This document shows positions 22,801 through 37,004 of a DNA stretch of 64,000 nt, one piece after another. The notes under the pieces are model-generated. The model saw only the letters and a program-made list of their open reading frames with translations. It did no database searches and had not been told where the DNA came from. Every line of letters starts with the position of its first letter. Within the stretch, counting starts at the first letter, position 1. Source of the stretch: Xestospongia bergquistia (Eukaryota > Porifera > Demospongiae > Haplosclerida > Petrosiidae); assembly GCA_963965975.1 (NCBI GenBank), contig OZ014425.1, forward strand, positions 4,911,501 through 4,975,500, in the 5' to 3' direction. A program made the position numbers and the translations under genes.

Positions 22801-24645
22801 TTTAGATCAAACTTTGTTTATCAAGCTGTTGTGTGGGTGTGGCAAATCTGGTTGCTATACAATCATTATATGCGTCAGTTAGATTTTCACCAATTAACAA
22901 TAGGTCAGCAAATTTTCAATAAATACATTTACTATTTATTCGTCTATTATCAAGGTCCTAAAATGTTCCTCAATTGTCCAGTACAAAGTAACAATGCTGA
23001 TAGTATTTACAAGTAAGTCCCTCAATTATCTTATCTTTTACCATCTAACTATTTCTCTACAGCTGGTTTGTTGAATTATGGAACTTTCATTTGGTTCCCA
23101 AAATTAGGGAGAACATTTTAAATTCAGAGAGCATCAGTAAAAAGACCAGCAAAAACAACACATTTAAGATACTAATGTTCTTTCTCACAAATCGACTGAT
23201 ACAATATACTTGTCCTCTTCCATCTGAAGGTAACTTCACAGCAACTATGTCATTTCATTACACCTTAATTAGATATTCATGACTTTGTACAAGCTCTCCA
23301 TGGAAACAGTGATACACTCTTGTCAAGTGTGTTGATAATGTATGCTATGATTAGATAATGGATTCAATCTTTTAGGAACAGAGAGCTCATCAACAGGTAA
23401 AAATTCACCTAAACCAAAAAAAGGATCTTTGAAATCAGTACGTCAATGCCATATACTATAATCACGTTGCTACGTTAATTATCTGTTCAATAGTCTGAGA
23501 CCAAAAAACAAGATTTCCAGACTAGCCCTGGTCTGAGTCCTCCCACGCAAGAAAATTCACCAAAACACTGTAAATAACAATTATTTTAGTTATTATTGTC
23601 ATAATCCATTTTTGTTTGTAGCTACTCCAAATGAAAAGAGCAAGAATGTAAAGAAAACAAGACCTAAAAGTGGAGGAGGTTTATTCTCCAAAAGTGCTAC
23701 GTATGTCTTGCTCTTTAAGAGAATAAGTTTAACAGAATATTTTAAATATTTTAAGTTTAAATGAATATTTCAAGTTTAACAGGTAGTTATTAATAGTTAT
23801 TTATTATGTTTCCTTTTAGTCTTCGAAGGTCATTGTTTAAAGGATCTCGAATGTCACTCTATGCTGTGGAAGAGGAAGATGCTAGTAAAGCCAAACGAAA
23901 GGAGAAACAAGATAACATGGAGAATTTGTTTGATATGCTTATGACTACTACTGACTCCAGATTGAACGAACAGCGAATGACTCTTTCCACCACACCCCCT
24001 CATCATGTGATTAGTGTCAGTTCATCTGAGGGTACACCAGAAACCACTCCCACTAAATTAAACTTATCATTACATTCTTTGTCAGACCAACTAGACCCAG
24101 TGCGACCTTTGTCAGCTGACAATCTGTCCCGGTCTTCACCACATGATACAATACCTCGTAAAAAACACCCAAGAATTTCTCATCTTGTTGAAAGCCACAC
24201 CCTTCCACGTCAACGAAGTCGATCAGAAGACAATGTATTTTTAAGTTCATTGGCTGATTATGATGAGTATAGACATCCCTCATCAGATGCATCTTTAAAT
24301 CACCACCGTACACAAGTGAGTAATTCTTCAGATGCTCTCTCGGACTCAATACGAAGTTCCACAGACTCCAATAGTCTTGCTAGTATTGGGCTCCTGAGAG
24401 ATTCCTCACATAACAACTTGCTAACTGATGAGACATCTTGCTCAATTGAAGAGACATCTCTGAGAGATCGACGGAAGTATCAGTCAATGTCCATGTTGTA
24501 TTCTGCTAGCCTTGGATTTTGTATGTCAACACCTCGAAGGAGAGTCAGTGTTCCTGCAATGAGTACTAGTTCCTCTACTAATCAATCTTCAAGGATGAGT
24601 ACATCTCTTTTTCAATGGGAGGAGGAAGATAGTGTTGAAATGTAA
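19875..24645 (+). CDS. CTTNBP2: CTTNBP2-like ankyrin-repeat protein (cortactin-binding protein 2 family)
   Basis: Many-exon gene from MEDVNAVNVNSMEATLSRLL at 19875 to stop 24643-24645. The N-terminal coiled coil (LDLEREKRIAAEILVERER) is followed by ankyrin repeats around 20480-21270 (GVPPLIIAAKNGHRRCLKVL, CTALYVALQNGRLECIDVLL, GNTVLHAAVQ, GHTALHQAAAEGYKGCVEIL). The C-terminal NTPase-like region of CTTNBP2 is present: VIIHGPPEFDLSFLVTHL, then LIMEGIDKLQNYDALLEL, then GPKMFLNCPVQ and WFVELWNFHLVPKIRENIL. The P-loop equivalent HGPPEFD lacks GKT, so ATP binding is unlikely. A Ser-rich disordered tail fills the last exon (23806-24645). In vertebrates the family binds cortactin and STRIPAK and controls the actin cortex and synapses. 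Confidence 0.85.
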
Positions 24646-24943
24646 TTAAATAACATATTCATAGGGGACAGTCAGTACCAGAGAACAGGAAACAGTACAT
24701 ACCACCCTGTTACTGTTTTAAGTTAATTCATAAATCTTGATAATTAAATTTTTTTAAAAGTATAAATAACATCAGTTACCATAAAGGGGGAACAATCAAA
24801 CTCAACAGGGTTAAGTTATTATAATAATCATTGAAGGTTATACAAGCAAACTTCCATACATGGTAAAAATAACATAGCAAAGAATGGGATCTAAATAAGC
24901 AGCCTAGTTTAGTAGAAGTTATAAACACATAAGGTCAGCGCGT

Positions 24944-25536
24944 CTAGCTGAGGGATTCCTGATCAAAGTGGTATTCACCATGACCAACAACACCAACACG
25001 TTTAAGGTTGGTGATGTGACCAGTCAGCTCCTTAATGGCATCCACCTGCTCATGGAGGAAATTCCCTTCAATGAAATCAGACATCTGGTAGTCGTTGTGT
25101 TTGTCGGCGACAGCATGAAGATCCAAGAGAGCTTGATTGACCTTGCGCTCCAGGGCCAGGGCTGCATACATGGCATCCATTCCTCTTCCCCACTCATCCT
25201 TCTCAGGTTTCTTGATATCGTAGAGAATGATCTTGCCGCCACGTTTGTTCTGAAACTTCATGAACTTCTGAGCATGCTCAAGTTCTTCCTCGGCGTTCTT
25301 TTTGAAGTACTCAGCGAAGTGGGGTAGTGCCACGTCAGCTCGATCAAAATAGTAGGACTAAAGAGAGGAACAATGACAGTTATTAATTCGTGCCTTGTGA
25401 TTAGACTTACCATAGACAGATAGGCATACATGGCTGACAACTCCATGTTGATTTGTTTGTTCACCCCCTCCTCAGACTCAGGATGGTAATTCTGGCGAAC
25501 CAGTTCGTCCAAGTTGACATAGTCGTAACCGGCCAT
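24944..25536 (-). CDS. FTH: Ferritin, heavy-chain type
   Basis: Two exons, 25536-25411 and 25357-24944, with a 53-nt intron. About 180 residues with no signal peptide, so cytosolic. Ferroxidase residues of the H chain are visible: Glu in [11 protein letters not shown], the Glu and His of [10 protein letters not shown], Glu in [10 protein letters not shown] and Gln in [11 protein letters not shown]. It oxidises Fe2+ and stores iron in a 24-subunit shell. The 5' UTR carries an iron-responsive element, so translation should be controlled by iron. ALAS lies just upstream on the same strand, pairing iron storage with heme synthesis. Confidence 0.97.
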
Positions 25537-25610
25537 TGTTTGAGATTTGTAATAAGGTTAGTAGAATGGACAAAAAGATGACTTTGTTTAGAAGATAAGA
25601 CCTTAGAAAT

Positions 25611-25636
25611 GCCCGTGCAGTCACTGCCACAGCAAG
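25611..25636 (-). promoter_or_regulatory. Iron-responsive element in the ferritin 5' UTR
   Basis: On the minus strand the loop CAGTGA is flanked by TGTGG and CTGCA, which pair over five positions (with two G-U wobbles). An unpaired C lies directly 5' of this upper stem, and a short lower stem of about four pairs sits below it. This is the canonical IRE: C-bulge, 5-bp upper stem, CAGUGN loop. It lies about 75-100 nt upstream of the ATG. A TATAAAAA string on the same strand (25673-25666) would place transcription start roughly 25-30 nt later, so the IRE would be cap-proximal, as IRP repression requires. Confidence 0.88.
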
Positions 25637-25665
25637 ACAAGTGAAGAAAAGTCTAAAACAGTAGG

Positions 25666-25699
25666 TTTTTATAACAGAATCTGGCAAATCTGATTGGTT
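25666..25699 (-). promoter_or_regulatory. Ferritin core promoter: CCAAT and TATA boxes
   Basis: Minus strand shows CCAATCAG (25699-25692) and then TATAAAAA (25673-25666) at normal core-promoter spacing. These fix a likely start site near 25640-25648, immediately before the IRE. Confidence 0.6.
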
Positions 25700-25706
25700 A
25701 ATTAGT

Positions 25707-25841
25707 TATAAATATTGTTTTAAGCAGTCATATGATTCACAAGGTCATACTGAGCATGCGCAGAAAGCTAAAGTGCTATATAAATATTGTTTTAATCAGT
25801 CATATGATTCACATGAGCATGCGCAGATAGCTAAAGTGCTA
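25707..25841. repeat. Two-copy direct repeat upstream of ferritin, each with a GCATGCGC core
   Basis: Copy A (25707-25778) and copy B (25779-25841) share TATAAATATTGTTTTAA, CAGTCATATGATTCAC, GAGCATGCGCAG and GCTAAAGTGCTA. Copy B lacks about 9 bp in the middle. Each copy holds an NRF1-like GCATGCGC (25754-25761 and 25817-25824). The repeat lies just upstream of the ferritin core promoter, so it may be a duplicated control element. Confidence 0.8.
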
Positions 25842-26001
25842 AACCTTTATAAGGAATTGCTGAGGTGTAGCAAAACTAATATTTTTATTATTAAAACTCG
25901 TGACTATAATGTAATATTCATAACAGGATGTTAATAGCAACACCTGAAAATCAATAGTATGATGATCATCTAAGTAAATTAAGTTCATTTTAATCATAAA
26001 A

Positions 26002-28701
<2,700 letters not shown>

Positions 28702-29192
28702 GATTTGTTGAAAATAAAGTTACAAGACAGGAAATTCAAGTAGAGCTTTAGTGCAAATATCTGAAGACTTGGCTCCTATTCAAGAGAAGTCAGGGCTGTT
28801 AGGTTTTATGCCAAGATGTATAATAACATGTGGGCGTGGCTAAGCTTTTACAGCTAGTTACGAATCAATCACGTGATATTTTGTAATCTGTAAATGGCCG
28901 CCAATTCGAAATCTTCAGAGTCTATGCCACCATGATTGGTGGTTTAAAAAGAAAACAGTAGCTTTATTAATATCTCTGAGTGGTTTCCAGACTATTTGAA
29001 ACGAAAGAGAGGCCCAATAATCTGTGTGCAGTCTTTATTCTTAGTACAATTGAATTGAAGGGGTGGAGATAATTACAGTCACTCCCAGTCTTATTGAACT
29101 TGGCTTCTGAGACAAAGTTGACTCTGATATAGTTTACTTTGTATTAACTCATTAAGAAATCTCTTCATTAGGACCTAGATAAAGCTTGAATC
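28702..29192. promoter_or_regulatory. Head-to-head region ALAS / BRPF
   Basis: 491 bp between divergent start codons, holding both 5' UTRs and promoters. A GTGGGCGTGGC box (28830-28840) is the only motif that stands out. No IRE-type loop was found on the ALAS side. Confidence 0.5.
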
Positions 29193-32100
29193 ATGTCAGA
29201 TACAAATAGTGTCGACACAAAAGTACTGGCCCAACAATACAGAGAACAGGCCATACCGTTCAAGTGTCCAGTATGTCAGAAAGTCTACAGGAGTTTAGCT
29301 GGTATTCTATATCATATTGGACAGTTCAGAGGTATTACAAAAGTCCCACGATGTATGCTTGGAGAGGACACACCCAAGGGAAGTCCGGCCAGAATGCCAA
29401 GCTCCCCTATGAACTCTCGGAAGAAAACACCCAAGAGAGAGGCCCTGACTTGGGCCGAGTCTCAACGACTTGTTGAAGTAGAATTTGAAAGCGACTACCA
29501 CAGAATTGTGATTGATGATGATCTATATTTGGTAGATAGTATGAGTGATATTGAGAACAAAGGGAGCAACCATGAAACAGACAAGGGAGATACCCATTTA
29601 CCTAAATCTCATACCCCAAACAGACGGACGAGAGTGAGCACCCCTCAGTCCAAGGGGAACAGAAACAAAGGCAAGAAAAAGTCAAAATTAAAGACACCAT
29701 CACAAGATAGTACAGCTAACCAAAAGATTTCTTTGCCTGAACCCAATGTAGTTATTATAGAGGGAATCGAGTGTCAAGATGCCCCAGTCCGTGACTCAGT
29801 GTATTATCGATTCATTGAGCAGTCAGTAGAAGAAATGGATGATATGGTTGAATATGATATGGATGAAGAAGACTACCAATGGTTGGCATTGATAAATGAA
29901 GAGAGAAAAAATGAGGGCTTAACGTCAGTTCCCCAGGAAGTGTTTGAGTTGTTAATGGATCGTTTGGAGAAGGAGTGTGTCTTTGAAAGTCATGTCAGTG
30001 GAGATAGTGGTGAGGCTGTTAATCCATACAACATTGATGAGAATGCTGTCTGTTGTATCTGCAATGATGGTGAATGCCACAACACAAACGCTATACTATT
30101 TTGTGACATGTGCAATCTAGCTGTCCATCAAGAGTGCTATGGTGTCCCCTATATTCCAGAGGGTCAGTGGCTTTGCCGACGATGTCTCCAGTCTCCTTCA
30201 CGTAGTGTGGATTGTGTTCTATGTCCCAATAAAGGTGGAGCTTTCAAGCAAACAGTAGACTCTCGTTGGGCACACGTTATTTGTGGTCTATGGATTCCTG
30301 AAGTCCAGTTTTCTAATCCTGTTTTTCTGGAACCCATTGATGGGATACAGGATGTTCCCTCAGCTCGATGGAAACTCCTGTGCTACATTTGTCGTAAGCG
30401 TTGTGGTGCCTGTATTCAATGTGCCAAAGCCAATTGTTATGTTGCTTTTCATGTTACATGTGCTCAACAAGCTAATCTTTGCATGAAAATTGAAATAGGG
30501 AAAGGAGGTGAAGTATGTAAGTCTGCTTTCTGTGATAGCCACACCCCTCCAGCAGCTCGTAAAAAATTGATGGAAAATATCAAATCTAGTGAAAGTGGTG
30601 GTGAATCAGAAAAAGAGGAACAAACTGAAGAGGTGTCATTGTTCTCGGGTGATGTAGAGGCAGAGGGGATGGTAGGAGATGGCTCTGCTCAGAAAAAGGG
30701 CAAAGGTGAGAGCAAAGTAGTAAAGAGAGCTAGGAAGATTCTGGAAGAACAACGTGTCTTGCAAGCACCTGTTGTCAATCTTCCTTACATTCCACAGCAC
30801 AGGTAAACATATCTGAACATTTTGAATATGATATTTTTATGTTTCATTGTGTGCAGATTAGACCGTATAGTTAATTGTGTGTCACTACATAAGAAGTCAC
30901 AATTCATACCAAAACTTGTAAGTTACTGGAAACTGAAGCGACAATCTCGGAATGGGGTCCCCTTTTTACGTCGTCTTCAAGCTAACAGTAAAGGTCAGAA
31001 GACCACAATGTCAGTTGTAAGTGAGGAAACTGATAGTCTCCTGTAATTATTAATATTTTATTAGAATCTCTCTGAAGAAGAGAGAGAAGCCTTATTTGAG
31101 CAGTTGAGTTTATGGAAGGCACTTCGTCATGATTTAGAGCGAGCACGCATGCTTGTTGAACTGGTCAGAAAAAGAGAGAAGTTAAAAAGAGAACAAGTTA
31201 GACCAACAAAATATCCTATTATCATTTGTTAATGCTATTATTTCAACAGTTAAGATTATCTGAAGAGATTAGTCGGCTTAGGTTCACTCCAAAAGAAGTT
31301 ATAATGAAGAGACTCCTCAATAGATTAGCAACTAAAGATCCTGCTGATATATTTGCAGAACCAGTATCTCTAGAAGAGGTATAGTAATTCCACTAGCCAA
31401 TTTGTAGATTATAAAATGTTCTTTTATTAGGTTCCAGACTATTTAGATATTATTAAGAAACCTATGGATTTGGGAACCATGAGACATAAAGTGGAGACAC
31501 ATCAATATGCCAACATTGAGGCATTTGAGAAAGATTTACAACTTATTTGGAACAATGCTATGATTTATAACCAGAAAGACACTATCTATTATAGGGCAGC
31601 TGTAAGAATCAAAGATGCAGGTTTGTTTTAGTATACTACAATTTTTTTTAACTGCTAATAAAAACTTTGAAGTATGTTTTTATAATCTTTCCTCTTTCAT
31701 TAGGTAAACGTATGTTAGAACAAGCTCACAAACAAATTGAGTCTGCTCTTATCAGTCGAGTCACTGGTATGCATGACCCTGATGTAGAGGAACCTCCCCC
31801 TCTCACGCCCAATGCTGCTGCTCATATCCAGCGACAGCCACTAGACATGTTCACAAGAGGTTAGACAAGTTGTGTACCTCTTACATTCAATTAATTACTT
31901 TTTAATCATAGAAGGTGATTTTGCTGAAGTCACTCCTATCCATCCACGAGAAAGACTAAATAGTACTTCATTAGATGAGCAGGTAGAGTATCTTGAGGAA
32001 CAACTGAGTGTTTTAGAGTCTCAGTGTAAAGGATGTAAGTGATATAAAATAATTTCTAAGTTTGATTGTGTTTGTGTATGTAGCTGCTCGGAAGTCTCGT

Positions 32101-33835
32101 GAAAAACAACTTCGAAAAGAATTAAGTGCTTTGAAACGTCAGATCAAACTACGTGATAAAGCTAATGATCCAAGTAAGCCACGCCTCCATCTGGAGACAA
32201 ATTGTTTGATAATGTTTATTAGATGCTCCTACACTCACTTCACCTCCTCGTCGGAAAAAAGCACCCACTCCACCTCAAGATGCTGAAGGTTTGGCAAGTC
32301 AATTACTTCATGGCAGCCTTAGACTGACAGTAAGTCGGCGTGCTATTCTTTCTTCCTCTGGAATCAAGCTGGAAGAGCGAGCTAAAACAATACAAACTCA
32401 AAAACAAGAAGAGGATGAAAGAGGAAAAGATAGTCCACTTCTAAAATCTATTAGTGCTCCTGCTGTAATGGATATTGATGACATTGAAATGAGAGAAGGT
32501 AATGAAGAGGAAGAGGAGGAGGATGGTGATGAAGAAGAGGAAGTAGGAGAAGAAGAAGAAGAAGAAGAAGAAGAAGAAGGAGAGGAGGATGAAGAAGAAG
32601 GAGAGGAGGATGAAGAAGAAGGAGAGGAGGATGAAGAAGAAGGAGAGGAGGATGAAGAAAGAGATGAGGGAGGAGGAGAAGATGAAGGGGAGGGTGAAGA
32701 TGAGGGGGGAGAGGAGATTGAGGAGGAAGCAGTAGTAGTTGAAAGAAAACCTGTTAGAACAAGATCACTATTAAATTCAACATCAGAAAAGAAGACAACC
32801 ACACCCTCTAGAGTAACTTGGGAAGAGAAAAGCTATGTACAACAGTACAAACCAAGACGTCGACCTCGAAGAAGAAATAGGAGCTACCCAATGGCATGTG
32901 AGAGAAGAAAACGCGACCGGAGAACTCGACCAAGGCTAATGAGTGAAACAAGTAACTCTGAGGGGGAAGTTGGTGGACCCACGTCAAGAACACGATCGAG
33001 TACTAGACATATTTTAGGTAGCTCATCCTCTGTAGCTAATGAGGGAGTAGAGTCAAGTGGTGACGACAGAATACCACATTCTCCATCATCAGATGTTATA
33101 TCTGATCCTCAACTTGAAGACAACAGTAGTAGACAAAGAATACCATCAGCTAGTAGTGTTGAAGATTTAACTGTTATATCCAGTCCACTAAGTCTACAAA
33201 GAAAGAGGAAGCATAGTTTAGGAAGTGATAGTGAAACTCCCATTACAAAAAGAAAGAAGCAGTCACTAACAAAGGATGTCTCAAAGCAATTATTAAAAGG
33301 ATTAAATGGTTTGTCAAATGGCGTGACTGTACCTCAACCATTGGACCTTGTGTGGGCTAAATGTCGTGGATATCCTCCATATCCAGCACTGGTAAAGAAA
33401 TATAATAACACTGGCTCTGTTATATATATTTTTAATGTTAGATCATTGATCCAGATATGCCATCAGAAGGTATGCGAGTGAATGGAGAGTTCATTCAAGC
33501 ACCATCAGAAGAAGTATTAGAACACAGAGTGAAAAATCCTCAAAATACAATACTAGTGAGATTCTTTGATGGAAGAAGAACATGGTAATAATCCTACTTA
33601 CATTACTTTAGCCAGACTTACCATAAATATTTTATCATTTTCTAGGCAATGGTTACATCCTAGTAAATTAGACTACTTAGGACGTAACAAAGACTTTGAT
33701 CATTGTCAAATCAGTGCTAGTGGAGCTAGTAAGAGATCTGTACAACAGGCTTATGAAAGAGCAATGCGTTATTTGAGAAAAGTTATTAAATCCAACAATG
33801 CTGAAGAATCAGATTGTAGCAGTAGCAGTACTTAG
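29193..33835 (+). CDS. BRPF: BRPF/peregrin-type histone acetyltransferase scaffold
   Basis: Start [20 protein letters not shown] at 29193; a first exon of about 537 codons is uninterrupted. In order: a C2H2-like finger ([20 protein letters not shown]), an EPL1-like segment ([24 protein letters not shown]), and PHD1 from about residue 286 ([19 protein letters not shown]). Then a zinc knuckle and extended PHD ([19 protein letters not shown]) and a bromodomain at about 31430-31620 ([29 protein letters not shown]). A very acidic insert (32500-32730) precedes the PWWP ([33 protein letters not shown]). BRPF proteins assemble MOZ/MORF or HBO1 acetyltransferases and read H3 tails and H3K36me3. The full architecture is conserved. 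Confidence 0.96.
32500..32730 (+). repeat. Coding Glu-rich tandem repeat inside BRPF
   Basis: Four near-perfect 18-bp units (GAAGAAGGAGAGGAGGAT) at about 32573-32656 code repeated EEGEED blocks. They sit in a longer Glu/Asp/Gly stretch between the bromodomain and the PWWP domain. Human BRPFs have no such long acid block here as far as I recall. Repeat slippage is the likely origin. Confidence 0.85.
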
Positions 33836-34264
33836 TATATTATATACACCACCATCATAACACTCATCATTCTTCTTATGTCTAACATTAAATGATATTA
33901 TTATTCATTTTCTTGCTTTCGTTTCTTGTGACTTTTGAACCTTTTTGATTTAAACTTTGCTCAAAGATATCTCTCCTATATTCTACGTTCTCTTAATTTT
34001 TTTTAAAAAAAGAATTCTCTTTACAGTTCATAATTTTATGCTCACTCCTAGCAAAAATAAAAGGAGATTATGATTTTGATTATCTTATGCCCACCCACTT
34101 AATAAACTCATTAAACTGTGTGACATGATTATTATTGGAATAGTAAATAAGTAACAATGTTATAGAAATATAAAAACAGGAGATATCTTTTGTAGAATTG
34201 GTGGCTTTTAAAAAAGCCGTTTAGAGAGAAAAAAAGAAAAAGGGAAGAACACCAATGCAAGCAT
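33836..34264. other. Tail-to-tail gap, BRPF / H2B copy 2
   Basis: Holds the BRPF 3' UTR and, from about 34139, the left end of the inverted histone repeat with its stem-loop. The AT-rich part before that shows no gene. Confidence 0.6.
34204..34219 (-). terminator. Histone 3' end stem-loop of H2B copy 2
   Basis: Minus strand GGCTTTTTTAAAAGCC, identical to the copy-1 stem-loop and with the same downstream ACAAAAGATATC. Lies 45 nt past the H2B stop. Confidence 0.92.
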
Positions 34265-34636
34265 TTACTTGCTGCTGGTGTATTTGGTGACAGCCTTGGT
34301 GCCCTCAGATACAGCATGTTTTGACAGCTCTCCTGGCAACCAGAGACGAACAGCAGTCTGGATTTCCCGACTGGTGATGGTGGACTTCTTGTTGTATTGG
34401 GCAAGACGAGAAGCTTCAGTGGCAATCCTCTCAAAGATGTCATTGACAAAAGAGTTCATGATGCTCATGGCTTTGCTGGAGATACCAGTCTCGGGATGAA
34501 CCTGCTTCAACACCTTGTAGATGTAGATGGAATAACTTTCCTTGCGGTTCTTTCTCCTCTTCTTCTTGTCAGTAGACACCTTGGATTTGGTGGCAGCTTT
34601 CTTCTCGCCTTTCTTGCTGGCTACTTTGCCTGGCAT
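34265..34636 (-). CDS. H2B: Histone H2B (copy 2)
   Basis: 123 residues, [13 protein letters not shown] to TKYTSSK, the same protein as copy 1 at 3731-4102. Only the upstream leader differs (9 bp shorter here). Intronless, divergent from H2A copy 2, same stem-loop. It belongs to the inverted repeat 34139-35467. Confidence 0.97.
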   Translation of the reverse strand: MPGKVASKKGEKKAATKSKVSTDKKKRRKNRKESYSIYIYKVLKQVHPETGISSKAMSIMNSFVNDIFERIATEASRLAQYNKKSTITSREIQTAVRLWLPGELSKHAVSEGTKAVTKYTSSK

Positions 34637-34969
34637 GATTGTTTTCTTCTTGGAATTGAAGTCTCTGGAATCACTGCTGGAACTGTGCTTGGTCCACTCA
34701 GCCCTTGGCGCTTTTATTTTGAAGATTAGGATCATATAACAAGATCACTGAGTTTGTGGCCAACAGTATATTGCCACGTCATTTACACACTCTTGCTGAT
34801 GATATTCATCAGTTGAGGTTGCTGCAATTTTATTGGTTGGTTAGTTCAGTAATCCTAACAAGTAATCCTCCAACTGAGAGCAAAAAGGAGCGAAAACATC
34901 TTCAACATCACAGCAAATCTCTTTGACTTTTTCTTCAAGCTATCTCTTCATCAGCTAAATAAACTCATC
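34637..34969. promoter_or_regulatory. Divergent H2B-H2A promoter, copy 2
   Basis: Inverted, near-identical copy of 3389-3730, with the same CCAAT-containing segment (ATTGG around 34832-34840) and TATA-like ATCATATAAC near 34730. It is 9 bp shorter next to H2B. Confidence 0.75.
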
Positions 34970-35371
34970 ATGTCTGGACGTGGTAAAGGAGGCAAAGCTC
35001 GTTCCAAGGCTAAGAGCCGTTCTAGTCGTGCAGGACTCCAGTTTCCAGTAGGTCGTGTCCACCGTCTTCTCAGACAGGGCAACTATGCTGAAAGAATTGG
35101 TGCTGGTGCTCCCGTCTACTTGGCTGCAGTTATGGAATACTTGACTGCTGAGATCCTAGAGTTGGCTGGAAATGCTGCCAGGGATAACAAGAAGCAGAGG
35201 GTCAACCCACGTCATCTCCAACTGGCCATCCGTAATGATGAGGAGTTGAACAAGCTACTGGCTGGAGTCACCATTGCCCAGGGTGGTGTCCTTCCCAACA
35301 TCCATGCTGTCCTTCTCCCTAAGAAGACTGGTACTGGCAAGAAGGGAATCAGTCAATCTGAAGAATTCTAA
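34970..35371 (+). CDS. H2A: Histone H2A (copy 2), with C-terminal SQ motif
   Basis: 133 residues, the same protein as copy 1 including the C-terminal [11 protein letters not shown]. Intronless, with a histone stem-loop at 35421-35436. It is followed on the other strand by GTF3C6, whose stop lies 130 bp away. Confidence 0.97.
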   Translation: MSGRGKGGKARSKAKSRSSRAGLQFPVGRVHRLLRQGNYAERIGAGAPVYLAAVMEYLTAEILELAGNAARDNKKQRVNPRHLQLAIRNDEELNKLLAGVTIAQGGVLPNIHAVLLPKKTGTGKKGISQSEEF

Positions 35372-35420
35372 ACTGGACCACCCCCTCTATTTTCTTTTTG
35401 TTCTTTTCTTTTATCTAAAC

Positions 35421-35436
35421 GGCTTTTTTAAAAGCC
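35421..35436 (+). terminator. Histone 3' end stem-loop of H2A copy 2
   Basis: GGCTTTTTTAAAAGCC then ACCATTTCTACAAAAGAT, the same stem-loop and downstream element as copy 1. Confidence 0.92.
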
Positions 35437-35500
35437 ACCATTTCTACAAAAGATTATACCTGTTATAATATCATGTAATATAATATTTATTATATCAAAA

Positions 35501-35973
35501 TCAATCATTTATAGTATCTTTGTTAGTATGACTGGGTTTATCTTTGTGTTTTAAAACTACTCGAAATGAATGAACTTTTTTAAAGCCTTTACCACAAAAA
35601 ATCAACTCTCCATCTACGTAATACAAACACTAATAATAATCATTTATGATTAAAGTTGACTTGACCTGGTAACTTCTCAAATACAAGTGCAGTACCAAAC
35701 ACATCTTCATAGTTGCCTTTAAATACTAAGCTACCAACTTGGAGTACAGGACTTTCAGTGGTTATCCCCTATATAGAGTGTACATGGAAAAATATATTAT
35801 GTATAGCAGTTTATAGTACAACTTGTAATACCAAGATGTAACATGGTCCTTGAATTTGTTTTAATAAGTCAGGGTTGGGGAGGCCAGCTAATTCAAATAG
35901 TAATATTGTCTATGAAAGAAGAAGCTTAAATGTTAAACATAAAATTTATGTATACCTCCTCCTCTTCTTCCAT
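35501..35973 (-). CDS. GTF3C6: TFIIIC subunit 6-like protein (GTF3C6 / tau55-type)
   Basis: Four exons from MEEEEE (ATG 35973) to stop 35503-35501, about 105 residues. An acidic start is followed by TILLFELAGLPNPDLL, CYILGITTESPVLQVGSLVF, KGNYEDVFGTALVFEKLP and ELIFCGKGFKKVHSFRVVL. This parallels human GTF3C6 (the LVLVELSG, VLGIDTERPILQV and GEYEDTLGTCVIFE blocks), which forms a triple-barrel domain with GTF3C5 in TFIIIC and helps bind tRNA-gene A boxes. It lacks the long acidic tail of the human protein. The start is 59 bp from the next gene, and an NRF1-like palindrome sits between them. Confidence 0.78.
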
Positions 35974-35998
35974 TTTATTTTAGCCTCGCGCAACTATT

Positions 35999-36008
35999 GC
36001 GCATGCGC
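35999..36008. promoter_or_regulatory. Perfect NRF1-type palindrome GCGCATGCGC
   Basis: A full palindromic match to the NRF1 core in the 59-bp gap between the GTF3C6 start (minus) and the coiled-coil gene start (plus). It probably serves both genes. Confidence 0.65.
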
Positions 36009-36032
36009 ATTCTATTGGTACGCCAACCAGCT

Positions 36033-36733
36033 ATGTCTTGTAGCAGAAAGGCACCCAGAACTGCTAGAGAGAGAGTCAGACAAAAAGAATGGTATCCAAT
36101 GCCTTGGGATGATGCAAGAAGAACTGTTCATACTGAGACAGTTGACATAACATATTCTATGGAAGAAGATCAGAAAAGAAAAAGAATGGAAGCTCGAAGA
36201 CTGCGACAACAAGAATATAAAGTATTTTATTATGGAAATACTCTGGAGAGAGAAAATCAAAAGTAAGTGTATAAAAGATCAGCCACTTTATTTCTTTAGA
36301 CGTTTATTTGTTTGTACATTGTCTATTGTAAAATTCATCAGTGGTGAGATTTTTGCACTAATTACCACCTATCATTATGGTTATTGCAGAATAAAATTAC
36401 GAGATTCACTTAAAAAGCAAATTGAGATAAAAGAAGATCAGAAAGAGCATTTTTATGCGAATACAGAAGAGAGTGAACGACTAGGAAATGAAGCAAAAGA
36501 GTACAATCAACGCCAGAAAGAAGAAAATGACAAGAAAAAGCAATATTACTCAACATTTAGAGACTTTAACAAAATGGTAACTGCTCATTTTTGGTGAGTT
36601 TTGCATTAATTTATCACTTTAGGTAATAGAATTGAAAGCTCAGCAACGTAAAGCAGAACGATTAGCAGAACAGACAGAAGAGAAGGAACTCCTTAAACAT
36701 AATCCAATCAATTGGAGTGAGAGTCTATGGTAA
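36033..36733 (+). CDS. Small coiled-coil protein of unknown family
   Basis: Three exons that join in phase, ATG 36033 (MSCSRKAPRTARERVRQKEW), stop 36731-36733, about 185 residues. After a short PMPWDDARR segment nearly the whole chain is charged helix (EEDQKRKRMEARRLRQQEYK, KEDQKEHFYANTEESERLG, AQQRKAERLAEQTEEKELL), ending in HNPINWSESLW. The short aromatic-ended tail after a long helix recalls small axonemal or microtubule-associated coiled-coil proteins, but I cannot name a family. Confidence 0.65.
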
Positions 36734-37004
36734 AGGAATGTGTTATAAAACAATATTCTATGTCTGTATGTCATAAAAATTATCATCACTTTTTAGACGA
36801 TTATGTATGTCATCCCTTACAGCTGTATTAATTGTTAACATTAACTTCATTTGTTAAAATAACATATGAACATAGATAGATCCACACAGCGACTTTTTTA
36901 TAAAGATGAAAAACATAAAAAGAGATGATTTCTTATAATAATAATAATTATATAACTCTATCATTGTTAGAACATTACATAGCAGCTATAGGTAATAAAA
37001 TCTT

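Noticed and set aside
28702..29192. An IRE in front of ALAS, as in vertebrate ALAS2
   Set aside because: I searched the upstream minus strand for a CAGTG loop and found none with a fitting stem.
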